DNA of 64,000 nt, from positions 434,001 to 498,000 of the forward strand of contig NZ_QGGR01000004.1 in NCBI RefSeq assembly GCF_003148685.1, read 5' to 3'. This DNA is from Actinoplanes xinjiangensis (GTDB lineage Bacteria; Actinomycetota; Actinomycetes; Mycobacteriales; Micromonosporaceae). Below are positions 19,111 through 27,332 of this stretch, one piece after another (positions within the stretch are counted from its first letter, which is position 1; every line of letters begins with the position of its first letter). A program made the position numbers and the translations under genes. The notes beneath the pieces were generated by a model. The model did no database searches. It was not told the DNA's origin and saw only the letters and a program-made list of their open reading frames with translations.

Positions 19111-19626
19111 ATGCGGAAACTGACCATGACGGCGGCTCTGATCGCCGCCGGTGCGACCATTCTGGGTGGGGCGGCCGCCGCGCTGGCCGAGGCCGCCGCC
19201 GACGAATCGCCCCAGGCACTCGTCGAGGACTACACCTATCCCGGCGCGGCTCAGGTGGAGGCCGACCGGGGGATCAAGCTGATCAAGGGTGACGGCAACA
19301 TCATGCTGGCCGACTGCGGCGCGGATCCGAACCTGCCGCCGGCCGACGTCATCCTGGTGCAGACCACGGCGGTCGGCTCGCCCGACAAGACCAACCACTG
19401 CTTCAAGGCGACCGGGGCGTCGGGTGTCCTGTCGATGGAGATCGGCGAGGTCTACTTCATCCGTGGCGAGGCGGGCCGGACGGTCGGCGCCAAGGTGGAG
19501 ACCCAGGACGCGACCCCGGTCGTCGAGACCGAGCGGGTCGATCCGGGCGAATGGCAGCCGATCGGGGTCGGGCAGGGCCGCGGTGACGGCACCCTGCTGG
19601 AACTGCGCTATCCGTACGTGAGCTGA
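19111..19626 (+). CDS. Small secreted hypothetical protein
   Basis: Unrecognised protein of about 171 residues. It begins MRKLTMTAALIAAGATILGG with a Sec signal peptide ending near ALA. The mature part has two Cys (MLADCGADP and NHCFKATG), which could form a disulfide, and is mostly beta-like. I prefer the second of two adjacent ATG codons because GGGGAG lies four bases before it. The open frame extends further upstream without a signal. It follows the VWA protein by about 180 bp on the same strand, so a shared surface role is possible but not shown. Confidence 0.6.
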   Translation: MRKLTMTAALIAAGATILGGAAAALAEAAADESPQALVEDYTYPGAAQVEADRGIKLIKGDGNIMLADCGADPNLPPADVILVQTTAVGSPDKTNHCFKATGASGVLSMEIGEVYFIRGEAGRTVGAKVETQDATPVVETERVDPGEWQPIGVGQGRGDGTLLELRYPYVS

Positions 19627-19635
19627 CGCGCTCCC

Positions 19636-19664
19636 GCCCGCCGCGTACCGCTGTCGCGGCGGGC
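19636..19664 (+). terminator. Hairpin after the small secreted protein
   Basis: GCCCGCCGCG pairs perfectly with CGCGGCGGGC around a 9-nt loop. No U-tract follows, but AT-rich sequence (AAAACATCTAAATAT) that may be the promoter of the next gene begins shortly after. Confidence 0.55.
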
Positions 19665-19723
19665 GGCGGAGCCCGGCCCAAAACATCTAAATATGGAGAT
19701 ACATCAAACGGGGGAGAGATGTA

Positions 19724-22700
19724 GTGAGACCGATCCGTGCGATGGCCGTCACGGCCGCCGCCCTGGCTGTCAGCGCGATGTTCGTCGCGCCCGCTTCAGC
19801 CGCCGCACCGACCACCGAGGACCGCGCGCGCTGCGTCGATCTGCTGCTGACCGGGGGCCCCGCGGTCTCCCGAGCTGCCGGAGCAGCCCTGAGCGGCACC
19901 GATGACGAGCTCGCGGCGTTCCTGGCCACCGGCTATGCCCAGGCCAAGGCATGGGACGACCAGGTGGAGGTGGAACGGCTCCGCACGGCCGGCGGCCCGG
20001 TCACGCGCCGGGCCGCGCAGGTGGCGATCGACACCTCACCCGCCGCCGTCCAGGCCTTCCTCGACAGCGGCTACGAGGAGCCGCTGCAACGGGACCTCCG
20101 GGTCCGCGTCGCCCAGCTCAAGAGCGTGGGTGGCGCCGAGGTGCAGCGAGCCGCCGACACCGCCCTCAACGGCAGCGCCGATCAGTTGCTCGGGTTCGTC
20201 TCCGTCGGCTGGGACCACGCGCAGAACGTCGACAACCGGGTCCGGATCGCGCAGATCCTCGACAAGGGCGGTCCGGAGGTGAAGGCCGCCGCACAGGGTG
20301 CGCTCAACAACACCGTGGAGGAGCAGCGGGAGTTCCTGATCTACGGCCAGGACGTGGCCCGCGCCCGCGACGAGGAGATCAGCACCCTGACCGAACTGGT
20401 CGGCCAGGCGCGAGAAGCGGGAGACATGGCCCGCCAGGAGACCGAGGCGGCCAAGATCGCCACGGACCGGGCCATCGAGGCGGCGCGGCTCGCCAAGGCG
20501 GCGGCGGCCAAGGCTGCCGCCGAGACCGCCGCCGCCAAGGATTCCGCGACCAGGGCCGCCGACGCGGCCGGCCGGGCGGCGGACTCGGCACAGCGTGCCG
20601 CGGAGGCCGCCCGGACCGCGGTCGGCGCCTCCAGCGCCGCGATGAACTCCGCACGGCTCGCCTCGCGGGCCGCCTCGCGCGCCGCCGCGGCTGCCGCGGC
20701 CGCCGGTAGGGAGGCGGGCCGGGCGTACCACGCGGCCGCGGCCGCCGCCGGCAACGCCACCAAGGCCGAGGACGCCCGCCGTGCCGCGGGTGTGGCCCGG
20801 GCCGCCGCCGAGGACGCGGACTGGGCCGCCCAGGCCAGCCTGCGCGCCGGGGACGCCGCCATCGAGGCGAGCAGCGCCGCCGCCTCCGCCGCGGCCGCCG
20901 GGCTGAACGCCGCCGACGCCGCCGACGCCGTCGCCAACGCCGCCGCACAGTCGAACGTGGCAGCCGGCGAGGCGGCGCGGGCACGGGCCGCCGCCGCGGA
21001 CGCACGCCGTCACGCGGCCGCCGCGGTCCGGGCCGCGGCCGTCGCCCAGCGGCACGCCGCGGCCTCCGGCGCCGCCGCACGGGAGTCGTACACGGCCGCC
21101 ATCAACGCCGCCGCCCACGCCCGGGCGGCCGCCGCAGCCGCCGAGGACGCCGCTGATCACGCCAGCGATGCCGCCGGTGCGGCGGCCCGCGCGACCGCGG
21201 CCGCGAACGCGGCCACCGTCGCGGCGAACGCGGCCACCACGGCCGCGGACAAGGCGGCCACGGTGGAACAGGCCGCCCGCACGGCGGACACCGAACGGCT
21301 GGACCTCTTCAGACAGGAGCGCATCGCGGAGGCCACCGCCGCACGCCAGAAGGAGAACGAGGCGCTCACCGCCGCCCTCGTGGACGCCACCGAGACGACC
21401 CGTCTCGACACCGAGACCCGGCGATGGCTGGCCGAGGCGAGCGCTGCCGGCGCCGGCGCGGAAACCGTCCTCAGCAGTGGCCGCAAAGCCGCGGTCCGGC
21501 TGGTCGAGCGAGGCGGCAACTGGACCAGGACCGCCGCCGTCACCGCACTCACCGGCGGCGTGGACGAGGTCCGTGCCTTCGTCACCGGCGGGTTGCGGAC
21601 CGCCGCGCTGGAGGACGACCGCGATCGGGTGCTCGACATCACCGCCACCACCGGCAAGGACGCCCAACGTGCCGCCGGGCAGGCGGTGCTGACCAGGTCG
21701 CACACCGAGATCGAGGAGTGGCTGCGGACCCGCACCTACCCCGGCAAGGCCACCGACGACCGGCTCACCATCGCCGCTCTGGTCAGCAGCGGAGGCACGG
21801 CCACCAAGGCCGCCGCCACCGCCGCGCTGAACGGCACCGAAGCCGCCCGCCAGGCGTTCCTGACCACCGGCCGGTACGAGGCGGAGGACAAGGACAACCG
21901 GGTCAGGATCGCGCAGATCATGTCCACCGGTGGCCCCGAGGTGAAGGCCGCCGGTGAGATCGCCCTCTCCGGCCCGCGCATCGAGGTCCTGGACTTCCTC
22001 AAGCGGGGCCAATACCTGGCGGCCCGGCGCGACGCCGAGACCGCGACCCACGTCTCCCGGGTCACCGCGATGGTCCAGGAGGCCGCGACGACCGCGGCGA
22101 ACGCCCGGACCGACGCCGCCAAGGCCCAGAAGCTCGCCGCCGAAGCCCGTAAGGCCGCCGCGGACGCCGCCAAGTACGCGCAGGAGGCGGCCAACTCGGC
22201 GAACCAGGCCGCCGCCTATGCGGCACAGGCCCAGCAGTCGGCGAAGGCGGCGGCCGTCTCCGCTGCCAAGGCGGCGCAGGCGGCGCAGACCGCCCGCAAC
22301 GCGGCCGCCACCGCCCGGTCCGCCGCCGCGTCGGCGACCCGGTCGGCGACCCAGGCGCAGCGGGCCGCCGACTCGGCGAAGGCAGCCGCCGGCAGCGCCT
22401 ACGCCTACATGCGCAAGGCGTACGAGTCGGCGCGAGCCGCCGGCCGGAGCGCCGCCGAGGCGCAGACCGACGCCGACGCGGCGATGGCGTACGCGATCGA
22501 CCTGCACCGGCGGGAGGATGCCGAGGAGCCGCCGAACCTTCTCGACCCCCCGCCGAACGGCATGCCGCCGATCCGGCTGACCAACGCGAAGAACAACATG
22601 CTCGCCTCAGCCGCTCTGGCCCTGTGGGGAGGCCAATGTTTCGCCGGCACCAAGCAGATGATCTGTGTCAACGTCGGCACACCCGACGGCAAGACGATGA

Positions 22701-23134
22701 CCATCGGCGACTTCATGCTCTACCCCCGCGACCGGAACGCCCTGGAGTCCGAACTGCGGGGTGAAGCCGACATCCGCGCCGGTCTCCGGTCGGACGGCAT
22801 CCGGTCCGACATCTACGGACCCGATCTTCTGGAGCACGAGAGCAACCACTCCGACCAGTGGGCGCTGCGCCCGGACACGGCGTCGTTCCTGATCGGCTAC
22901 TACTCGCAGGTCGCCTACTCGCAGTGGAAGACCGGCACCTACGGTGACGCGAACTTCTTCGAGATCGAGGCGAACCCGTACAAGGGCGGCTATTGGAAGG
23001 TCGCCCAGGGGCAGCGGCCGCCGCCGTTCAACGTGCGGGAACCGGTGGACGTGCTGGCGGTGCAACAGCGGATCCTCGACGAGATGTGGCGTCAGCTCAC
23101 CAAACCGAAGTGCTACATGTCGCTGTGGTGCTGA
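19724..23134 (+). CDS. Secreted ALF-repeat protein with C-terminal HExxH domain
   Basis: A 1136-residue exported protein starting at GTG after GGGGGAG. A signal peptide ends near residue 28 (APASAAA). It has an internally duplicated layout. ALF-type repeats (units such as VRIAQILDKGGPEVKAAAQG plus an FL..G block, ~45 residues each) cover about 35-205. A very Ala-rich helical stalk covers about 215-560. A second ALF set covers about 595-770 and a second Ala-rich stalk about 780-926. The C-terminal domain (about 940-1136) contains LEHESNHSDQW, a HExxH motif at 1038-1042, and FFEIEANPYKGGYW. This is the architecture of a stalk with a C-terminal effector, as in polymorphic toxins. Zinc-peptidase activity is inferred from the motif only. 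Confidence 0.88.
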   Translation: MRPIRAMAVTAAALAVSAMFVAPASAAAPTTEDRARCVDLLLTGGPAVSRAAGAALSGTDDELAAFLATGYAQAKAWDDQVEVERLRTAGGPVTRRAAQVAIDTSPAAVQAFLDSGYEEPLQRDLRVRVAQLKSVGGAEVQRAADTALNGSADQLLGFVSVGWDHAQNVDNRVRIAQILDKGGPEVKAAAQGALNNTVEEQREFLIYGQDVARARDEEISTLTELVGQAREAGDMARQETEAAKIATDRAIEAARLAKAAAAKAAAETAAAKDSATRAADAAGRAADSAQRAAEAARTAVGASSAAMNSARLASRAASRAAAAAAAAGREAGRAYHAAAAAAGNATKAEDARRAAGVARAAAEDADWAAQASLRAGDAAIEASSAAASAAAAGLNAADAADAVANAAAQSNVAAGEAARARAAAADARRHAAAAVRAAAVAQRHAAASGAAARESYTAAINAAAHARAAAAAAEDAADHASDAAGAAARATAAANAATVAANAATTAADKAATVEQAARTADTERLDLFRQERIAEATAARQKENEALTAALVDATETTRLDTETRRWLAEASAAGAGAETVLSSGRKAAVRLVERGGNWTRTAAVTALTGGVDEVRAFVTGGLRTAALEDDRDRVLDITATTGKDAQRAAGQAVLTRSHTEIEEWLRTRTYPGKATDDRLTIAALVSSGGTATKAAATAALNGTEAARQAFLTTGRYEAEDKDNRVRIAQIMSTGGPEVKAAGEIALSGPRIEVLDFLKRGQYLAARRDAETATHVSRVTAMVQEAATTAANARTDAAKAQKLAAEARKAAADAAKYAQEAANSANQAAAYAAQAQQSAKAAAVSAAKAAQAAQTARNAAATARSAAASATRSATQAQRAADSAKAAAGSAYAYMRKAYESARAAGRSAAEAQTDADAAMAYAIDLHRREDAEEPPNLLDPPPNGMPPIRLTNAKNNMLASAALALWGGQCFAGTKQMICVNVGTPDGKTMTIGDFMLYPRDRNALESELRGEADIRAGLRSDGIRSDIYGPDLLEHESNHSDQWALRPDTASFLIGYYSQVAYSQWKTGTYGDANFFEIEANPYKGGYWKVAQGQRPPPFNVREPVDVLAVQQRILDEMWRQLTKPKCYMSLWC

Positions 23135-23146
23135 GAGACTCGACAG

Positions 23147-23650
23147 ATGTCACGAAGGATCAGATGGGCCGCGGGTGCGACGGCCGTCCTGGGGCTCCTG
23201 CCCGGGCTGGCCGCCTGCACCCCCGGCCCCTGGCCGATGATCGCGGTCCGGTCCGTCGGCGGTGATCCGGTGGTCCTGTTGGCGGGCTGCGACGATTTCC
23301 AGATCGACCGCATCTCCGTCTATCCGACGAGTCCGGACCCGACCGAGTCGACGGACGGCCCGAGACGGCGCATCGAGCGGACCGGCACGGTGGTGCCCGA
23401 CAGCATGCCGCTGTTCGGGCCGCCGCCGGCCGGGTGGACGGTCACCGACGACGGGCTGACCGAGCCGGCGCCCGGCGGGCTCTACGGTCTCGGGGCGGCC
23501 TCCGGAACCGACGACGCGGTGCCGGTCAACTTCACCGTCGAGGACCTGGCGCCGCTCGGCCCCGACGAGGTCCTGGTCGGCAGAAGCGGAAGCAGGCAGG
23601 AGAAGGTGACCGAGCAGGAGTTCCGCCGGCGGGCCGGGCAGTCCTGTTAG
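23147..23650 (+). CDS. Small lipoprotein, possible immunity partner of the ALF protein
   Basis: A 167-residue predicted lipoprotein; the lipobox LAAC puts the lipidated Cys at residue 24 after a short Arg-rich signal. The mature part is beta-like with no family I recognise (PVVLLAGCDDFQIDRISVY). It starts 12 bp after the ALF protein stop and ends in the terminator that closes the unit, so the two genes form a dedicated operon. In contact-dependent and polymorphic toxin systems the gene just after the effector often encodes a membrane-attached immunity protein; that role is suggested here by position and lipidation alone. Confidence 0.72.
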   Translation: MSRRIRWAAGATAVLGLLPGLAACTPGPWPMIAVRSVGGDPVVLLAGCDDFQIDRISVYPTSPDPTESTDGPRRRIERTGTVVPDSMPLFGPPPAGWTVTDDGLTEPAPGGLYGLGAASGTDDAVPVNFTVEDLAPLGPDEVLVGRSGSRQEKVTEQEFRRRAGQSC

Positions 23651-23696
23651 GCCTGTTCCGTAGGGGCAGACCAGCCGCCCCTGCGAAACAGGCCTA
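23648..23696. terminator. Bidirectional terminator built over two stop codons
   Basis: TAGGCCTGTT (23648-23657) pairs perfectly with AACAGGCCTA (23687-23696), and TAGGGGC pairs with GCCCCTG inside it. The outer TAG on each strand is the stop codon of the lipoprotein gene and of the convergent desaturase gene. Confidence 0.88.
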
Positions 23697-25127
23697 GGCG
23701 GGCCCGATCGCGTCGGCCACGATCCGGGCGGACAGGGTCACCATCGGTAGCCCGCCGCCCGGATGCACCGACCCGCCGACCAGGAACAAACCGTCCACCG
23801 GGCCGCGGTTGCCGGGTCGCAGTAGACCACCCGCGGTGCCGTAGATCGTCCCGCCCGGCGCCCCCGCGGACTCGGCGAGATCCGCCGGCGTCCGGGTCTC
23901 CACGAAGTCCAGCCGGTCCCGCACGTCCACGCCACGCCGGGCCAGCACGTCCAGGACATGCCCGGCGTACGCGTCCGCCAGCCCCGGCCGCCGCCAGTCC
24001 ACAGCGGACACCGCGGTGCCGTGGCGGGGCGCGTTGACCAGTACGAACCACGCCTCCCGTCCCGCCGGGCGCACCGCCGGATCCACCGCCCGGGTGACGA
24101 ACACCGCCGGGTCGTCCACCGGCCGGGCCCGCCGCCCCGGCGCCGGGAAGATCGCGTCGAACTCCCCGTCGTAGCGGTGCGGGAAGAAGACCGTGTGATG
24201 GGCCAGTTCCGGGGTGTCCCCGCGCACCCCGAGCAGCAGCACGAACCCGCCGAGGCTCCGGTCGGCGAGCCCGGCCAGCCGGCCCGGGGTCGGCAGCAGA
24301 TCCCGGTAGAGCGTGACCGCGTCCACGTCGGACACCACCACGTCGGCGCGCACGAAACGGCCCGACCGCAGGCTCACCCCGCGGACCGCGGCATCGGCCT
24401 CGATCGCGGCCACCTCGGAACCCAGCTCCAGGCGTACCCCCAGATCGTCACATCGCGCGCGCAGCGCCGCGGCCAGCGTGCCCAGGCCGCCCGGCAGATA
24501 CCAGCCACCGTAGGTCAGCTCCGCGTAGGGGATCGCGGCGAGCGCCGCCGGCGCGTGCCGCGGATCGGTGCCGGTGTAGGTCGCGTAGCGATCCAGCAGC
24601 ATCCGCAACCGTCGATCCCGCAGGTAGCGCCGGCCCAGCCCGCGCAACGACCGTCCCGGCGCGATCGCCGCGAGATCACCCACCCGCCAGGAGAGCCGCG
24701 CCAGCGACGCGGCGGACACCGGCCGCTGGAGCACCGACTCCCACGAGGCCTCCCAGATCCGCGCCGCCCGCCGCCAGAACCGGTCCCAGTCCCGCGCCGC
24801 GCCGTCACCGAGCGCGGCCGCGATCCGCTCCAGGAACACCGCATGATCCGGCGACGAGTCGAGCACCACCCCGTCCGGGAAGACGTGCCGCACCACCGGA
24901 TCCAGCGGCTCCGGCCGCAGGTCCAGCCCCAGATCGTCGAAGACCTGCGGCAGCGTGAGCAGACTCGGCCCGGTGTCGAAGCGGTAGCCGTCCCGCTCGT
25001 ACACCGCCAGCTTCCCACCGGGCGCCGCGGCCCGCTCGTGCACCGTCACCCGGTGCCCGGCCGCCGCCAGCCGCACAGCGGCGGCGAGACCACCGACCCC
25101 GGCCCCGATCACCACGATCTCGCTCAC
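23694..25127 (-). CDS. Carotenoid desaturase-family FAD oxidoreductase (CrtI/CrtD type)
   Basis: Flavoprotein of 477 residues in the phytoene-desaturase superfamily. The N-terminal Rossmann motif is VVIGAGVGGLAAAVRLAAAG; GGKLAVYERDGYRFDTGPSL follows, and the C terminus has the family ending LFLVGGSVHPGGGLPMVTLS. Its neighbours are a cruF-like hydratase, a glycosyltransferase and a crtA-like oxygenase, with no crtB or lycopene cyclase. A tailoring role such as a CrtD-type 3,4-desaturation of a hydroxylated carotenoid therefore fits better than primary phytoene desaturation. It is separated from the glycosyltransferase gene by a four-copy palindrome array. Confidence 0.88.
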   Translation of the reverse strand: MSEIVVIGAGVGGLAAAVRLAAAGHRVTVHERAAAPGGKLAVYERDGYRFDTGPSLLTLPQVFDDLGLDLRPEPLDPVVRHVFPDGVVLDSSPDHAVFLERIAAALGDGAARDWDRFWRRAARIWEASWESVLQRPVSAASLARLSWRVGDLAAIAPGRSLRGLGRRYLRDRRLRMLLDRYATYTGTDPRHAPAALAAIPYAELTYGGWYLPGGLGTLAAALRARCDDLGVRLELGSEVAAIEADAAVRGVSLRSGRFVRADVVVSDVDAVTLYRDLLPTPGRLAGLADRSLGGFVLLLGVRGDTPELAHHTVFFPHRYDGEFDAIFPAPGRRARPVDDPAVFVTRAVDPAVRPAGREAWFVLVNAPRHGTAVSAVDWRRPGLADAYAGHVLDVLARRGVDVRDRLDFVETRTPADLAESAGAPGGTIYGTAGGLLRPGNRGPVDGLFLVGGSVHPGGGLPMVTLSARIVADAIGPA

Positions 25128-25263
25128 CGCTACCCCCTTCTAAAGGCCCACCCATGTCGTACGGCCAGACCGCCCCCGCCGAACCGTCCCCGTCCCGTAG
25201 CTCCCGCGCGAGCGATGCGCGCCTCCCGGCCCTGCCGCGACCGCCGGGCCGGTTGCCCCCTCA

Positions 25264-25320
25264 CCGGCTGGTCCCCACCGCTGTCTCAACCCTCCCGAAA
25301 CAGCGGTGGAAGCCAGCCGG
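25264..25320. repeat. 57-bp palindromic repeat, copy 2
   Basis: Arms 25264-25287 and 25297-25320 with a 9-nt loop; a few mismatches between the arms. First of four tandem copies in the 383-bp gap between the glycosyltransferase stop and the desaturase start. Confidence 0.95.
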
Positions 25321-25326
25321 TTCTCT

Positions 25327-25383
25327 CGGGCTGGTCCCCACCGTTGTCTCGGGCCTTCCGAGACAGCGGTGGGAGCCAGCTGG
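25327..25383. repeat. 57-bp palindromic repeat, copy 3
   Basis: Arms 25327-25350 and 25360-25383 around a GGGCCTTCC loop. It is separated from copy 2 by six T-rich bases (TTCTCT). Confidence 0.95.
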
Positions 25384-25389
25384 TTCTTG

Positions 25390-25446
25390 CGGGCTGGTCG
25401 TCACCGTTGTCTCGGGCCTTCTGAGACAGCGGTGGGAGCCAGCTGG
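25390..25446. repeat. 57-bp palindromic repeat, copy 4
   Basis: Arms 25390-25413 and 25423-25446 around a GGGCCTTCT loop. Its loop and right arm match copy 3, showing recent local duplication with a 63-bp period. Confidence 0.95.
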
Positions 25447-25451
25447 TTTTT

Positions 25452-25508
25452 CGGGCTGGTCGTCACCGTTGTCTCGGGGCGGTTGAGACAGCGGTGGGGG
25501 CCAGCCGG
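25452..25508. repeat. 57-bp palindromic repeat, copy 5
   Basis: Arms 25452-25475 and 25485-25508 around a GGGGCGGTT loop. It ends two bases beyond the glycosyltransferase stop, so it may also act as that gene's transcription terminator. Confidence 0.95.
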
Positions 25509-25510
25509 GG

Positions 25511-26587
25511 TTAGAGGGCGCGTCCACGCCACGCCAAGCGGCCGGTGCGTCGCATGTGGAACGAGCGGGCCACCAGCCAGGCGAACAGGACCACCGAGAG
25601 CGGGTGGGCGAACGCGTCCACGAGACGGCCGCCGGTGGCGGCGGCGCTGACCAGACGGCCGGTCACACCGAGCAGATATGCGGCGGCGACGGCCGGCAGG
25701 GAACCCGCCAGGAACGGAACCGGGACGGCGTACAGCAAAAGGAGAAGGACCACGACGGCGGCCGCGCCGGACGCCGAGCCGAAGGACGCCCACAGCGATT
25801 TGCCGTAGCCGTTCGCCAGTTCGTGCCAGGTGGCGTACATGTGGCAGGTGGCCAGGCGGGAGCCGTCGGCGAGGGCGATCCGCCCGCCCGAGCGCTTCAC
25901 CGCGCGGGCCAGGCCGATGTCCTCGAGGATGTCGTCGCGGACGGCGGCGTGGCCGCCGGCCCGGTGATATCCGGCCCGGTCCAGGACCAGCCATTGGCCG
26001 CCGGCGGCGGCGAGCGACGGGCGCGGGGAGCGTTCCATGACACGCAACGGCAGGAAGGTGAGCCAGGACCATTGCAGCAGCGGCTGGACGAGCCGGCCGG
26101 CACCGATGATCTTCGGGTACGGGGAGAGCAACGTCACCCCGGTCTCCCGAAGAAGCCGGACCGCCCCGGCGATCGCGTCCGGTGCCAGGACCACGTCCGC
26201 GTCGACGAAGATCAGCACGTCGGCGTCCCCGGCGTCGTCGGCCAGTTGCCGGCACGCGTTCGGTTTGCCCAGCCAGCCGTCGGGCAGCGGGCCGCCGGTG
26301 AGCAGCCGCACCCGCGGGTCGTCGCCGGCGACCGCCCGGACCACCCCGGCGGTGCCGTCGGTGGACCCGTCGTCGAGGACGTGAACGGTCAGGTTCGGCA
26401 CACCGCGCTGGACGAGCAGCGCCTCCAGACAGGGCGTGACCCGGCCGGCCTCGTCCCGCAGCGGCAGCAGAACGGCCACCCGTTCGCCGGTGGTGGCGTC
26501 ACGGCGGGGCCTGCGCAGCAACAGTGCGTTGACCATCGTGTGCGCGGTGAGCAGCAGCAACGGTGCCAGCACGAACCAGGTGATCAC
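25511..26587 (-). CDS. GT2-family glycosyltransferase, probably carotenoid (CruG/CruC-like)
   Basis: A 358-residue membrane glycosyltransferase. An N-terminal helix precedes a GT-A domain with VAVLLPLRDEAGRV, LDDGSTDGT, the metal-binding FVDADVVLAPD and the acceptor-side ILEDIGLARAVKRSGG. Three or four C-terminal helices follow. Its GTG overlaps the stop of the cruF-like gene (GTGA). A CruF hydratase paired with a GT2 enzyme is the arrangement known for adding a sugar to a 1'-hydroxylated or 2'-hydroxylated carotenoid, so a carotenoid acceptor is a good inference. The sugar donor is unknown. Upstream extension of the frame is antisense-like noise inside cruF. Confidence 0.85.
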   Translation of the reverse strand: MITWFVLAPLLLLTAHTMVNALLLRRPRRDATTGERVAVLLPLRDEAGRVTPCLEALLVQRGVPNLTVHVLDDGSTDGTAGVVRAVAGDDPRVRLLTGGPLPDGWLGKPNACRQLADDAGDADVLIFVDADVVLAPDAIAGAVRLLRETGVTLLSPYPKIIGAGRLVQPLLQWSWLTFLPLRVMERSPRPSLAAAGGQWLVLDRAGYHRAGGHAAVRDDILEDIGLARAVKRSGGRIALADGSRLATCHMYATWHELANGYGKSLWASFGSASGAAAVVVLLLLLYAVPVPFLAGSLPAVAAAYLLGVTGRLVSAAATGGRLVDAFAHPLSVVLFAWLVARSFHMRRTGRLAWRGRAL

Positions 26588-27327
26588 GTGGCCCGGCGTT
26601 TCAGCAACGGCAGGACGGCCAATCCCATCAGGACGCCACCCCACGCGGCCGAGGCGGGCAGGTCCAGGAAGACGGCGTGGGCGAGGATCGAGGAGAAGTA
26701 CGTCCACAGCCAGAGCGCCAGCATCGGCACGTCCTCGGGCTCCGGGGCCGACGCGGAGTGCCCGGCCGCGGCCGACAGCACGGTCATCAGCAGGACGGCG
26801 AACCCGAGCCAGCCCAGATAGTTGCCGACCGGGATCCCCGGCACCCCGGGCAGCGCCGGAACCGGATCGTGCCAGCGCCAGTATCCCTCGGCGACCATCT
26901 GCGGATCGAGGAACAGGTCCCACGCGGCCAGCCCACCGGCCGCCACCGCGATCCGGGCCACCCGGCCGCGGGCCACCCGCAGCGCCGCGAGCCACGCCGG
27001 CCAGGCCATCCACGTCCAGGCCAGCGGAATGATCAGCGGCACGCCCAGCACTTTCGGCCCGAGCTGACCCGAGTAGTCGTAGGTCCCGAACGGGAACCCG
27101 GTCGCCACCCCGACCGCCTCGACCGCGAAGCCGCCGAGCATCGCCGCACCCACCAGCGCCGCGGCCGCCCGGCCACCACGGAACCACCACGCGTGCGCCA
27201 CCGACAGCACGACACCGATCAGCACGGTCGCCACGGTCAGGGCGGCACGTGTCCCGCCACCGGTCAGCGGATAGCAGATCTGGGCCAGGATCAGGGCGCC
27301 CAACAGCGTCCAGGAAACCGTGCGCAA
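26584..27327 (-). CDS. cruF: CruF-like carotenoid 1,2-hydratase
   Basis: Multi-pass membrane protein of about 247 residues in the CruF (carotenoid biosynthesis protein) family, which adds water across the 1,2 double bond of a psi end group. Family features include GFPFGTYDYSGQLGPKVLGV, VPLIIPLAWTWMAWPAW, the LFLDPQMVAEGYWRW motif and VGNYLGWL, with about seven membrane helices. The stop overlaps the glycosyltransferase start. The start is uncertain: the frame shows TTG six bases after the GNAT stop, and the frame stays open further upstream without family sequence. It acts with the adjacent glycosyltransferase and desaturase. Confidence 0.85.
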   Translation of the reverse strand: MRTVSWTLLGALILAQICYPLTGGGTRAALTVATVLIGVVLSVAHAWWFRGGRAAAALVGAAMLGGFAVEAVGVATGFPFGTYDYSGQLGPKVLGVPLIIPLAWTWMAWPAWLAALRVARGRVARIAVAAGGLAAWDLFLDPQMVAEGYWRWHDPVPALPGVPGIPVGNYLGWLGFAVLLMTVLSAAAGHSASAPEPEDVPMLALWLWTYFSSILAHAVFLDLPASAAWGGVLMGLAVLPLLKRRAT

Positions 27328-27332
27328 CGCCG

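Noticed and set aside
20036..22507. Open frame of 823 codons opposite the ALF protein gene
   Set aside because: Gly/Arg-rich shadow of Ala-rich codons; no start context or family features.
25154..25486. Periodic ORF reading through the four palindromes
   Set aside because: The protein repeat simply mirrors the DNA repeat; it has no ribosome site or family similarity.
25264..25508. Possible CRISPR-like array (four regular repeats with 63-bp period)
   Set aside because: The units are themselves palindromic, the gaps are only 5-6 bases, there are no unique spacers, and no cas genes are in the window.
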